NCBI GenBank assembly: GCA_038049695.1
Contig: CP142451.1
Coordinates: 129,352,001-129,416,000, forward strand
Direction of reading: 5' to 3'
Source of the DNA: Cinnamomum chago
Lineage: Eukaryota > Streptophyta > Magnoliopsida > Laurales > Lauraceae
DNA length: 64,000 nt
Of the stretch, positions 25,601-37,067 are shown in pieces (position 1 is the stretch's first letter; each line of letters starts with the position of its first letter). Below the pieces are notes generated by a model. It had not been told where the DNA came from. It ran no database searches and saw only the letters and a program-made list of their open reading frames with translations. A program made the position numbers and the translations under genes.

Positions 25601-28600
25601 ATCCACCTTATATGCATATGTACTTAACAAAGGTCTCTATGATTAAAACATCTGTGCTTGGGTTTAGGAATCAATATCATATATTGTAACCTGTTGAAGA
25701 GATGGACAATAATTAAAAAAAAATAGAATACACTACCTCAGATTCATCTGTCATGTTAAGCTTCTTTGCCAGGTATTTTTTGATAGTGGATATTGGTACA
25801 TTTCCATCCCTGCGTAGAATGTAGGAATTAAATCCTAATGCCATTTCAAATGGGAAGAACAAAAACTAGAATATAATTTCTAACAACTTAATGTGTTAGC
25901 ATCTTTTTTTTTTTTTTTTTTTTTATCAAAAATCAAAGATCATGAAGCACAGTAGTACACTTTCATGTTAAAAAGGTAACTTCTGCCTCTTGTTTATTCC
26001 ATGAACATATTTGCTTGGCTATTGTGTTTCATTTTGGGAAGATAGATTTGTGGCTTATTCGCCATTTGGTAAAAAAAAATTGGAAACCATACATTCACTA
26101 AAAATATCTCACAAGGTACAACATACCATGGGAATGACCCATGCAATAAGCTGCCCAAGCTACCTTTTTTTAATTGAATAATGAGCTTCCCAGCATGTTA
26201 GCAACAAATAGAACAGAAAGATCTAATTTTATCTTAGTTACTTTAGTAAGATCTAATTACACTACACCAAAAATCGGAAATTGGAACGGAAAAGCGTTCC
26301 TAATCCTCCCGTTCCTAATCCGTTAAACCGTTCCAATTTCCGTTCCAATTTGGATTAGGAACGGTTGGTACCAAATTGGAACGGAAATTGGAACGGTTTA
26401 ACGAATTAGGAACGGGAGGATTAGGAACGCTTTTCCGTTCCAATTTTCGATTTTTGGTGTAGTGTTATATATATTAGTAATTTAAGCTTGTACTTCAAAA
26501 CTGGTAAAGATGAAAGGTAAAAGCAACTTTTAAGTGGGTTTCTTATCTGACAGTGTATGTAAGAAGTTCAATTGTAGGCAATGGCTATGTGTTTTTTTTT
26601 TTTTCTTTCTTTTTTTTTTTTTTTTTTTTTAGAATAGGCCCAAGCTGGCCCATGTGAAGGCCATAAGCATGCCATGCAATAAGATTTTCTATCTTATTTT
26701 TTTATAGGATAATAATTTGCTAATTTTACCTACAAGTAAGATAGGATAATAGGATTTTATCTTATGAAAGGAAGTTTCTATTTTAAGATTTAATCAGGCA
26801 AAGGGTTAAGAACTAGTTTAGTATCTTAAGTTTCTTGATGGGTTAGTGAAGCCTGATTTCGACATAAATTAATTTATAGGGGATAATCTGTAATTTGTCG
26901 ATTTAATCTAGGCTCTCTATTATAATGTCAGATTTGACGGTTGCGAGTATCTGGAGGTTTAGGGTTTAGGGTTTCATGTGTTTATACTGGATTGTGAGAG
27001 CATTGTACTCTTAGAGATTAAGATAGTTTGAGAGATTGAGAGGGAAACTTGAGCAAAAGAGTGAGGGAGAGTCTTGTACTCTTGTAACACAAGAAGAGGG
27101 TTGTTCTTCTTGTGGGTGATCTGGTGTAGTTGTGACTTCCAACTGTGTGTCAAGTTGTGGATTGTTTGGTGTGTGCTCACGTAGATCTTGCGTGTGTTCA
27201 ATCCCTAACATTTCTATCTTAAGGATTTTATCTTATGCTCTTAAGTTTCTAGAGTACTTATGATCAATTGCATGAAACGACTCTTGTTATGGAACTAAAA
27301 TTTGTATGTCCTGTTCTCTATCATGAACTTGTCTTGCTTCTTGTAAACTCAAGGCTTGCAGAGGTCTGCAAGGACCATAACTCTTGCGTTGGTGTTTCCA
27401 AGTTATGCATAATTCAGTATCGATGATAAACTTTCACCTCAATCAAAGTTATTAACTCTTAGGGCCTATTTGTTCGCATCAGAATACATTGGAATTGAAT
27501 TCATGGAATTTTTGGCACAAGTGGTTAAAAATGAAAGCCGAAGTTGAGTTTTTTAAAAATAAACATCAAATAAAATTTTCTTTCATGAAAATAGAATCAA
27601 AGAAATATGGGAAATGAATAACTAAGGTTCTTGCTGGTTATTGATTTCCCATCTTCTCCTTTGATTCTACTTCCATTAAGGGAAAGTTATTTAATGCTCA
27701 TTTTTGGAAATTAATCTATGGTGTTCATTTTAATTAACTACTTATGATATAAATACTATGTATTCAACTCCTATGTATTTAAATGCAAACAAACAGGTAC
27801 TTACTTCACAAATCATGCAATAGTTTGAAACCAAATATAAGTAGAGAATCTAAATGCCCAGGTCAACTTTCTATATCTCAAACAGTGAACTTCACAAATA
27901 TATGCACAAGTCTATATGGTCAAACTTACTTCATTCTGATGTAACTGGTTGATATCTGTGGCAAAGCATCTTCACCCCTGCAAGAGAGAACAAACAAATG
28001 CAATAAGATATAGATGCCAAAAATAAAGAGTGAGAATTTTAGTAGAAGCTACATAGCTATTTGCCCTTACTGATCTGGACTAGCACGCAGGGAAAACCAA
28101 ATGGGTTGGACTCTGGTATAAACTTCATCCGGGCGCTTGTTCTCAGATGTTGTTGCTGCACTTCGTTTTTTTGATTCAAGGATGTTTACTGGTCCGGTCT
28201 CAGATGCTGTTGCTGGGCTTTGCTTTTCCGAGTCAGGAATGCTTGCTGGTACATTTAAATCGAGAATCACTGCCTTGCCTTTGTTCTGTTCAGTGGTGAT
28301 TGATTCATGAGTAGATTTACGGGCTCTTGTTGTGATTTCTTGTATTGTCTTTGCATTTGTATCGTTAACGTTTTCAGTTTCTAATGCAGCGAAGCGCAAT
28401 GAATGCACATTTGAATCCTTTTTTCTGTCAGCAGCTTCTGTGCGAAAATCTTGCTTCCCCCAAGTCAGACTCTTGTCTGCTTTCTGATAGGAAGCCTCTG
28501 CATGATTAAGAGGAACTGCTGTTTTGCTGGAAGTCTGATTTCGTGCTGCACCTGAAATCCTCTGAGAAATGTAGGAAAAATCAGATTTGATCTGTACAAT

Positions 28601-31600
28601 GACCCTATGCCATTACAAATGATGCACAAAAATTTGTCCAAAATTATAAACAGAATAACTGTACGTGCATGAAATGATCCACTGTGTACAAGTGTTCGAT
28701 GATCAAAAGAATGAATTTGATGGAACTCTTATTGGAAGGGAGGATGCTCCCAAAACTTTTCTGATTTAAAACCCAAGTTGTTCAATCATTGGCTGGTTGA
28801 GACAAAACTTGAGAGGAATGGTCTGGAAAAAAGGACAACTGCCATGGGAAAAAAAGGCAAAAGATAGGACTAGGATATTGTAATTAGCCTAGGCTAATTA
28901 CATACCTGGAGTTCTGGGACTATACAGGATATGCCAATCAAAATGATTTTGGGTGTGAAAGCTATTCACAGAGGGTCCCATCCCACTGCTTGGAATGAGT
29001 GGATCATGAGGATGCTGTAGTGTACATCCTGATGCATTAACCACCAGGATCCTCTCAACGCCTACAGAAAACAAAGATACATCAGATATACTTGTACCTT
29101 TCCCTTTCTCTTAGAAGCCCTGGAATGCTTCTTTGAGCGCCTCGGTGAGTGAGTCCAGTCCGGATCATCATCTTCTTCGTCTACATCTCTGCTCACTTTA
29201 GATTTGCTAATAACATCTCCCGACTTGCCTGCTTTCTTCGGCACATCTTCGGCATTATCCAAAGACAGTTCTTTCAATCCAGTATCTGCATCAATAATAA
29301 GTGATGACAATGATTTCTTCTTTCTTCTGGTGGAGGTTGTCTGAGTGGCTAAAGTCTCTGGAGCTTCCGGACTCTTATCAGTTGGAAATATGTTCATTCT
29401 AAGTGCTTGCAAATTATTATCAGGTCTGCAAATAAGTCCCGTTAACCACTGATAAGAGAACTGTGCTTGATTTCAAAAAATTATGGAAGCACTTAAACAA
29501 AATACAAAACTATAAATTGGTTGCTGTACTCATTTTTAATCAAGCTTCCATCACCAAAAAAAATCCATGTTGGGTCGACATGACAATAAATGGGTCAGTC
29601 ACAAGATAAGAATGATCCATATGAAGGAAAAAGATAATTTGATGAAATTTTGATGGTGTAAACAGATGTGTGATAAAGTTAAAAGAAAAACAATGCATGT
29701 GACCTACCGTGAGAGGGAAAAGAAAAACTACAGAAATGATCAGCATTCCATAGGATGGAATAAAAAAACAAAATGGGAAAAGAACAAATTCAATTTCATA
29801 CTTGAAAATTATTCTAAGGGTAAGTACAACTTATAACCAATGTTCAGAGATGGATGGATGTTTCAGACTGTCATCAACCTTGCTGCTTGCAGTGGCATCA
29901 GTTGTGTTGGAATACACTAGTGCAGATTATGCACGAATATAAATGCTAACTTACTTTGATATGCTCTAGAAGCAACATTGACTGAAAAAACTCAATAAGC
30001 ATCAGAGGATGCATGGATATAAAGTCAGGTGCCTTGTATACTAAAACGCCAAATAGCTAAACTTCAATAAATAAGATCAGGATAGATTGGCATAAAGGCT
30101 CGATAGTTTCATGCTCTAATATTAATTAATCAGAATTCCTCTTGCAATGGAGTATAAGATTTCAACCAAACACATGGACAGGAACAACAAAACTTGCAAA
30201 ACTTCTAGAATAAGACACCTTTATGCATTAGTTCATACTGTAAGAGATTTACGAGAAACGAATCCATGAACAATGAAATGCCACAGAATCCATGAGTAGT
30301 GGTTCTACTGAATTTATGCAGTCATTCACGGGAATACGAGGAAGCAAGTGATGTGAGAAATTAATCCAAGGGGCTAGAAATTAAAAGTGATTACCTTAGT
30401 TTCTCATGCGGTGAGATGCCTAAATACACATTACAAATTGGACAGCAACATGTTCCATCATGTTCAAATCTTTGATAAATGCACTCCTTGCAAACTGCAC
30501 ACAGAAATCACAATATTGTGAAGAATTGGTATTCAAATGGATGACTTGTGAAAGTAGAGCCTCTTTACAGAGAATGCATGTACTAAATGTAGATCTTACG
30601 AACATAATCTATGCCAACACAAGGGGGTTGGGTTGAAGTTGAAGTAGAATTTATTAAGTCTATGGACCACCACAAACTCCACATTGGTATGATATCGTCC
30701 ACTTTGGGCCTAAGCCCTCATGGATTTGCTTTTGGACTCTACCCAAAAGGCCTCATACCAATGGAGTACTTAGTCCTACTTATATGCCCTTGATCTTTTC
30801 CATTTCTAGCCGATGTGGGACTTTGGTTGCACATCCCCAACAATCCCCCCCTCAAACAAAGGACCATATCTCTTTGGATATTTTTTACTGGGCCTCCCCT
30901 CAAACGATCATTCATCCGTCCGCTCCATCGAGGAAAGCCAACTCGAGAGCATCACCACAGATCCACCAATCGTGAGTACCACGCTTTCCTTGCGCATCAC
31001 ATAGGCCCACCACCTTTGTTCGACAAGACGAGGATTCTCCTGGCTAAGTCTGGCCTGGGCTCTGATACCACTTATTAAGTCTATGGACCACCACAAACTC
31101 CACATTGGTATGATATTGTCCACTTTGGGCCTAAGCCCTCATGGATTTGCTTTTGGACTCTACCCAAAAGGCCTCATACCAATGGAGTACTTAGTCCTAC
31201 TTATATGCCATTGATCTTTTCCATTTCTAGCCGATGTGGGACTTTGGTTGCACATCCCCAATAGAATTGTCCATGAAGACATGGAGAAAACATTGCTTCC
31301 ATAAAACCTTGTTCTAGAAAACGTTCTACAGGAAGAAGCCTAACTGAATCAAGTGAAAGCTGAAGACAGAGGAGTGCCCTGGTGTATCCAAGCTGCAATT
31401 GGTTTGAATAATTTGGCACAATAGTTCGATATCTACTCTGCTATGCATTTGGGACTAGGAAATTAAATTGGAACTTAGAACCCAAAATGGAAGAAGATTC
31501 TTCTTTTTTTTTCTTCAAATCATTATGAAGCATCAACGCTGCTTTCTGCCTAAAAAATCTGAAAAAAGTAGAAATCCACTTGACTTGATTTTCAATCACA

Positions 31601-33904
31601 ATGCCATCATTATCAATTCTTGCCGACTATATTCAAAGCAATTGTGATTAAGGGTACACTGAAACACATCCTAGGAAAAATGATACCCCATTTTCTTGAC
31701 AACAAGAAAGTTGGAATAATGCAATGTTCCATCGTGCAGGTTTCAGAATTCCAAGAGAAAAAAAGTGGGGCTTGAAATTATTGTTTATAGCTTGATAGTC
31801 CATGGTTCCACACTGCATATTTTAAAAATTACAAGCCTAGAAACACACTTAGATCGAGCTTTTTGCAAAAAAAAGAAAAGAAAAAAAAGAAGGCAATACA
31901 GTGTAATAGGCACCCCAATTGTTTGACAAATGAAATGGCAATCTTGAAGGAACATTAAGTAAGAAGTTCACATTTTCACAAGAGCAACATATAAGTACTA
32001 TTATTTATTTAAACAATGTAGCAACATATTACTGTTTAGTGAAAGTATCAGAACAGCACAAGCTGTTAGCTGAGCTCATAAGGACATCGATTTCCTCCAA
32101 GAGGAGGCAGGGTAGCTCGGAGCTCAGTCAGAAAGGGGAGGTATTGCCAGTAGCGCATTAATAAAAATAGATTAGTAAAATAATAAAAAAAAGAGAGGAA
32201 GAAGAAGGTATCATAACAAGGAATTATTTTCATGTAAATGTTTAAGTTCTGTCATAACCCAAAGTTTAGGGGAAAAAAAAGAGATGGGACCCTTACATGT
32301 ATGGAGGCACACACTTATTGTTGTTGCCTCTCTAAGAAGATTTGAACAGAGAGGGCAGGTCAAGCAGTCCACGAGCACACCCTTCTTAGCATTCACATAT
32401 TCATTCTCCATTGAAGGTTCTCCGATATCCATCCTGCGTAGGAAAAGGACGCTTTATGTGTATGTGTCATGCAAGAAGTACATACTGGAGATTAAGGGAC
32501 TTATACAACATGATAAATAAAAATCCATTAGAACAAAAAACCTCAGAGTGTACATCCTTACAGTATTTCCTGGTTCAAGCATAAGAAAGTCTATGTTATG
32601 TGAAATATGCACCTGGGCTATATTAATTAGAGAGAAAATGACTACATTATGTGTCTATTAGATGCACCCCAAGTCACAAGTGGTTTAAATATTTGATAGG
32701 ATGGATAGTGGTACATCCCAAAATGTATTCAAAACAACATGGAATTGGATGTTGCATTATGTACAATAGTAATTCTGGTGGGAAGTGATAAAAAGGAGGT
32801 TATATCATCTGTAAAGTGATCTCCAGTTGTCATCTAGTAACAAATCACCAGCAGAATGAATAGCCATCCATCCAACCAAAGTAAGCAAATAGATTGTTGT
32901 TAGGCGGACCTTATGACAAAGGTACAGTTAAATTCTAATTGCAACTGGCAAGAACAAGTACATGAATAGACAAAGCATACAAAAATTACACATGAGAAAC
33001 AAGAAAACAATATATTGGATGAACGAGCAGAACTTGTTATTCGACTACAAATGTTTTGTGACGTCCAAAAGTACACATAACCTTGGTACACTTGGATTAA
33101 CATCTAGATTTGGATATTTACTGGTTGTTTACGACTCATACTGAAAACTTAAGGAGGCCAGCTGACCCATAAACTTAATCTGCAGAAGTTTAGACGTACT
33201 CTAGATTAGTCCAAGTGCCAGGAAGAAGTATTAACAAACTATCTGATCCTACTTGTACATCAAACGAGTACGTTGATGATTAGGGAGTCAACCACACTGC
33301 AATCAATGTGATATGAATTAATCACCATCTAAGCCTGTTTTTATTTAAATTTTGATCATAAAGTCCCATAACAATTTGCAAGGAAATTCTGACAGATGCT
33401 GGATATTTCCCTATAACAACTACACAAATTCCATCTCATCAAAACCTCATCTTCTACTACTAAAATGTGAAAAACTTGAAGCATCCTTTGTGCTTGGAAT
33501 CGAGATTATTAGAAACACATCTTGAGGACTACTTTGACTTTCACAAAAAGCCAAATCTTACAAAACATTCTATCATATGTATAGACTAATCTTTCAGCAC
33601 GAATCAACTTAACAACTGTTGATGTGTCAGTCCCACAATCAAAAGTTGCCAGTTAAACTGCCGTTGAAAGTCACACTAACTCGAGCAGGATGCAGACTTA
33701 GGTCAAGGTTGAGGTAGCCCTTGTAATGAAACACTTCGAAACTTCATGGGAACCGGAAACTCGTCCATCCAGTGTGAGTCAACAGCACCTGATTCCATTG
33801 CGAGTGGACTCAATAAACACCAACTATAATTAGAGATTGTCGTAAGACTGTAAAGTGAACACACACCTGAATCCATCGGAACAGTCTCCCACAGGATCAC
33901 TCAT
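22693..33904 (-). CDS. DRIP/PCGF-like E3 ubiquitin ligase (RING + RAWUL), 8 exons
   Basis: Exons in coding order: 33867-33904 (tentative), 32297-32433, 30395-30494, 29098-29425, 28071-28561, 27930-27977, 25737-25809, 22693-22875. Junctions are GT-AG with matching phases; the product is 465 aa, or 452 aa from the ATG at 32432. The C3HC4 RING (Cys39, Cys42, Cys55, His57, Cys60, Cys63, Cys76, Cys79; CPLC..CLHTFCKEC..CPIC) is followed by PHEKLRPDNNLQALR, as in Arabidopsis DRIP1/DRIP2, which ubiquitylate the drought factor DREB2A. A basic low-complexity middle holds an LDLNVP EAR-like motif (about 301-306). The C-terminus (LPQISTSYIRMKDG.. to VMVLTYKKSR) is the RAWUL ubiquitin-like domain of Polycomb-type RING proteins. 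The RING is split by an intron with a TRIM, and the RAWUL by an intron with a solo LTR. Orthology to DRIP1 or DRIP2 is not resolved. Confidence 0.87.
23122..25542 (+). mobile_element. Solo LTR (2.4 kb), Gypsy-type, with perfect target duplication
   Basis: Starts TGTTATACTCCATCCCGAG and ends GGTCGTGTCA, flanked by ATTCC on both sides (23117-23121 and 25543-25547). Its start, end and internal block (TGCCGGTCC.. CCTCCAGGAGGACTAG) are shared with the element at 61038-63343, so both are one diverged family. No gag-pol is present. It sits in the last intron of the RING/RAWUL gene. Confidence 0.88.
26260..26464. mobile_element. CACTA-type hairpin MITE (205 bp)
   Basis: Ends CACTACACCAAAAATCG and its complement, with TTA on both sides (26257-26259 and 26465-26467). 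Almost the whole element is one inverted repeat: two arms of about 90 bp around a short centre. CACTAC termini and a 3-bp duplication point to the CACTA superfamily. It lies in an intron of the RING/RAWUL gene, so the primary transcript could fold into a long hairpin. Confidence 0.85.
27462..27800. mobile_element. PIF/Harbinger-like MITE
   Basis: The left end GGGCCTATTTGTTCGC and right end GCAAACAAACAGGTAC are imperfect inverted repeats, flanked by TTA on both sides (27459-27461 and 27801-27803), the usual PIF/Harbinger target. It is A/T-rich and non-coding, in an intron of the RING/RAWUL gene. Sequence near 5611-6000 in the PEX10 intron starts similarly (GGGCCCTTTTGTTTG) and may be a relative. 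Confidence 0.65.
30652..31263 (-). mobile_element. TRIM (terminal-repeat retrotransposon in miniature), complete
   Basis: Two 191-bp LTRs (30652-30842 and 31073-31263) differ at 3 positions. GAATT target duplications flank them (30647-30651 and 31264-31268). On the minus strand a tRNA-iMet primer-binding site TGGTATCAGAGC (31059-31070) follows the first LTR after 2 bp, and a G-run polypurine tract precedes the second (about 30843-30853). The 230-bp interior has no coding. It lies between the two RING-encoding exons of the E3 ligase gene. Confidence 0.93.
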
Positions 33905-35583
33905 ATGAACCTCAATTTACAAAGCATTGAGAAATCAATATCTAGCTAATTGAAGGTTTACGATAAGACATGTAATCCCGGAGAGAGCTAGGTGCCCTTA
34001 GGCTGGTGATCACCAACAACTCTGATATGTCCAGACTTGCTGCTCATGATGTCTTCTTGCATGGTATTAGACAATGCATGAGATCTTAAATGCGAACACT
34101 CAGTTTTAAAGGAAATATTTACAACGTGAGAGAATGCGAAAACACCAATAGAGGAGGAGAGAAAGATCATACCTTAGCTTTGTGAGATGAAAATTGCGAG
34201 GCGAGGGAGAGAGAGAGGGAGGGAGAGAGAGGACGAGACGGCTACTCGACAAAGTAGCATCCCGTTTTTCCAAATTCTTATTTTATTTGCTCTTGACGGA
34301 CACGGAAGGAGTGAGTCGTGAGTAGTGAGTGTGTGAACTCGGGCCTTACTGCCGTGTGTACGGTGATTATGGCTTGGATCATCATCCTACCACTTCATCA
34401 TTGGCCTATAAATTTTCACCTTTCAAAACGAATGCACAAGTGATCTAAGGGTCCAACTCATTTAAATGGGCATTAAACCCCGGTTTGATTCCACATTGGT
34501 TTGGACCCGGGGACCTGAGACATGATATATTACCTTAATTTTGAAAAATCTTTCATAAAAATCATGTTTTTTTAATATCATTCTCTACTTAAACCTGGAT
34601 ATGGATCAAGACCCGTCGCACATATGGTTCTGGCTCCGGTTTCAGAGTCAAGAAATCGGTTCCGAAACGGTTCCGGGTCCAGATTCTGTTCCACCTTCTC
34701 TTTAATGATTCCGAATTCGGGTCCACCATGGATCCGGACCAGAACCGACCCGTTTACAACCCTACTTTTAAAGCACCAAAATAGGCCCCGCTGGGCTTTG
34801 GAAAACCCTATTAAAGCACCAAAATGACCTCCCCAGGTTTTTAGATTTTTTTTCTAAGTGAACACCCCGCCCCCCCTCTCGAAAACCTATAAAGGGCATC
34901 AATGGCCTGTCATTCCAACACAATCACTTCATCCGATATTAACACCACAAAAAATCATTTTGACTACGGAAGAATAGAGAAGTAAGAAGTTAAAAACTCC
35001 AGGTCCACAAGACTCATCTAGTTTCTCTGGGTTGACTCCATAAGCCAATATACATTGTCCATGAGCCAATATACTTTGTCCATATCCTTATACACACTCC
35101 TTAATTACCGGAATAAAAATCTTTTTCATAAGATCTGGATACTTTTTGTGTAGTAGTTTCTTCCTGTGTTTGACACTATTTTTTGATGCATGCAACACCA
35201 TTTAAAGTGAAAATCAACAAGTGCCCATACAAGGAATATACATTTATTTTGAGAATCCAGCTCATCTACCTTTCAAAATAAACTCCCTCTTAGGGCATAT
35301 AGGGGTATCTTTATTCTATCTTTGAATTTACTATTTAGATAAAAACAATATGATTAACACAAATCTTTTATATTCATCATCACTATTTTTTTTTAATAAA
35401 ATAGTCAATGCAATATATATATATATTCATCATCACTATTTTTTATTATAAAATAATCAATGCAAGATGAAATTGGCCTTTAAAATGGAAATAAATGTGG
35501 GATTTTAAATAGATGGTCTCCAGCTGTGCAGTGCACAGCGATCAACATCAGCATCCACAGCGACATTAACATCTGCTGCACAC
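33905..35583. promoter_or_regulatory. Divergent intergenic region between the E3 ligase and Dabb genes
   Basis: About 1.7 kb with genes facing outward on both sides, so both promoters should lie here. There is a GA-rich stretch near 34200-34230 and a TA repeat at 35415-35425. A segment near 34590-34765 (repeated GGTTCCG/GGTCC motifs ending TTTACAACCCTA) looks like part of a hAT-type MITE with unclear ends. Confidence 0.45.
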
Positions 35584-36396
35584 ATGAAGATGCTCTCCCT
35601 CACCACTCTCTCCTTTCTCCAACACTCAACCTCTCTCAATCCCATCCTCTCCCTTCCTAATAGCAGCAGCAGAAGCAGAAGCAGAAGCAGAAGAAGAATC
35701 TCTACTTGTTCTACTGCTACTACTGCTATCAAAATGTCGACCCAAGAAACAGTCGAGCACGTGGTCCTCTTCAAAGTCAAACCCGACACCTCCTCCTCCA
35801 AAATCGACTCCATGATCTCCAACATCAGATCCCTCGTAACCCTACCGCCTGTTCTCCATCTCACCGCGGGGCCCATCCATCTCAACCGATCCTCATCGTT
35901 CAATTTCACTCACCTCCTCCACAGCCGCTACAGTACCAAAGAAGACCTCGCCGCCTACTCCTCCCATCCGTCCCACCTCCACGCCGTCAAGACCTCTGTC
36001 CTCCCCATCTGCGAAGACATCATGGCCGTCGACTGGATCGCCGACCTCCACGGCCCGATCGTGCCCCTACCCAACGGCGCCATGAGGCTGACGCTGCTGA
36101 AGGTGAAAGAATCGGAGGAGGAAAAAGAGAAAGGCGAGATCTTGAGCGTTGTTGGAGGGATTGAGAAGGAGTTTGCGGAGATTGAGCAGCTGAGCTTTGG
36201 GGAGAATTTCTCTCCGGCGAGGGCAAAGGGGTTTTCGATTGCATCGATTGCGATTTTTGCAGGGTTGAAGGAGATGGACGGTTTGGATGAAAAGGGGGAG
36301 ATGGTGGAGATGCAAAAGGCCAAGGTTAGGGATCTTTTGGAGGATGTTATTGTCGTGGATTATGTGATTCCACCGCCTCCATCTGCAAATCTCTGA
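35584..36396 (+). CDS. Stress-response A/B barrel (Dabb) domain protein, plastid-type
   Basis: Intronless 270-aa ORF. Two Dabb (dimeric alpha/beta barrel) units are visible: the first from about residue 56 (TVEHVVLFKVKPD) to about 155 (MAVDWIAD), with the family-typical HLLHSRYSTKEDLAAYSSHP; the second from about 166 (AMRLTLLKVKE) to about 262 (IVVDYVIPP). The first ~50 residues are Ser/Arg-rich with few acidic residues, fitting a plastid transit peptide; an internal Met51 could give a form without it. Plant relatives include the UP3/DABB1 group and POP3, small stress-induced proteins of unclear biochemical function. The first in-frame ATG follows a pyrimidine-rich leader. Confidence 0.88.
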   Translation: MKMLSLTTLSFLQHSTSLNPILSLPNSSSRSRSRSRRRISTCSTATTAIKMSTQETVEHVVLFKVKPDTSSSKIDSMISNIRSLVTLPPVLHLTAGPIHLNRSSSFNFTHLLHSRYSTKEDLAAYSSHPSHLHAVKTSVLPICEDIMAVDWIADLHGPIVPLPNGAMRLTLLKVKESEEEKEKGEILSVVGGIEKEFAEIEQLSFGENFSPARAKGFSIASIAIFAGLKEMDGLDEKGEMVEMQKAKVRDLLEDVIVVDYVIPPPPSANL

Positions 36397-36527
36397 TTAG
36401 ATAGAGATAGAGAAACAGAGAGGAACTCCGGAAAGACAAGGTTATGTTTTACTCTTTTCCTTTCTGGAATTTGCAGAAGCTTTGTCTAGATTCTGATACT
36501 GTATGTGTGTGTGATTGAATTGTTATC

Positions 36528-36533
36528 AATAAA
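36528..36533 (+). terminator. AATAAA poly(A) signal of the Dabb gene
   Basis: A canonical AATAAA lies 132 bp after the stop codon, followed by a T/G-rich stretch. Confidence 0.65.
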
Positions 36534-36639
36534 GTAGTTGTTTTAGTTGGATGAGCAAAATTTATTATTTGGTTATTGATATGTTTCCCAAATTGAATTA
36601 AAATGGGCTAAACAGGAAGTTTGTTGTTTGGTTAGTGCC

Positions 36640-36789
36640 AATCCACTGGTAGCTCAGTGGTGAGACACTATCCTTCCATAGAAACAAACAGGGGTCAATC
36701 CCTGGCTGCAATGCTGATGATGATGGTCTATTGGTCTTGGATGTGTGTGTGTGTTTTAGTATTTACCAGAGCAAAAAAAAAAAAAAAAA
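36640..36789 (+). repeat. tRNA-derived SINE-like element with poly(A) tail
   Basis: Box A-like GGTAGCTCAGTGGTGAGA and box B-like GGGGTCAATCCC are spaced as in a tRNA; a GATGATGATGG-containing body and a 17-base A run follow. The cloverleaf is degenerate, so it is not called as a tRNA gene. It lies just after the Dabb gene. Confidence 0.5.
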
Positions 36790-37067
36790 TGCTCTTTCTT
36801 TTTTTTTTTGTTTTTGTTTTGTTTTGTGTAATGAGTTGCTGGATTTTATGCCCTTTTGGATTGTGAATCGTCTACATGCTTGGGATATTAACTAAGGGTT
36901 ATTCTGACCCTTTGATCTACATCAACTTTCATTATGTGTCATAGAGTGATTACAAATTCCTTATTCTACTGTGAGGGGAATCTACATTCTACACACAGGA
37001 GAATATTCAGAGTAATATCAAGGTAGGAGGAGGGGAAGAGGAAGCTCTTTCTAATGGGTAGATTTGA

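Noticed and set aside
28907..29064. Open frame (VERILVVNASGC..) between two exons of the DRIP-like gene, considered as an extra exon
   Set aside because: Including it would need a 33-bp intron or a frameshift, and its end phase does not fit the next exon. Joining 29098 directly to 28561 keeps phase 0 on both sides.
35706..36164. 152-aa ORF in another frame of the Dabb gene
   Set aside because: Arg/Pro-rich shadow of the real reading frame.
36644..36715. tRNA gene candidate
   Set aside because: A and B boxes are present but acceptor and anticodon stems do not pair, and an A-tail follows, so SINE-like is the better reading.
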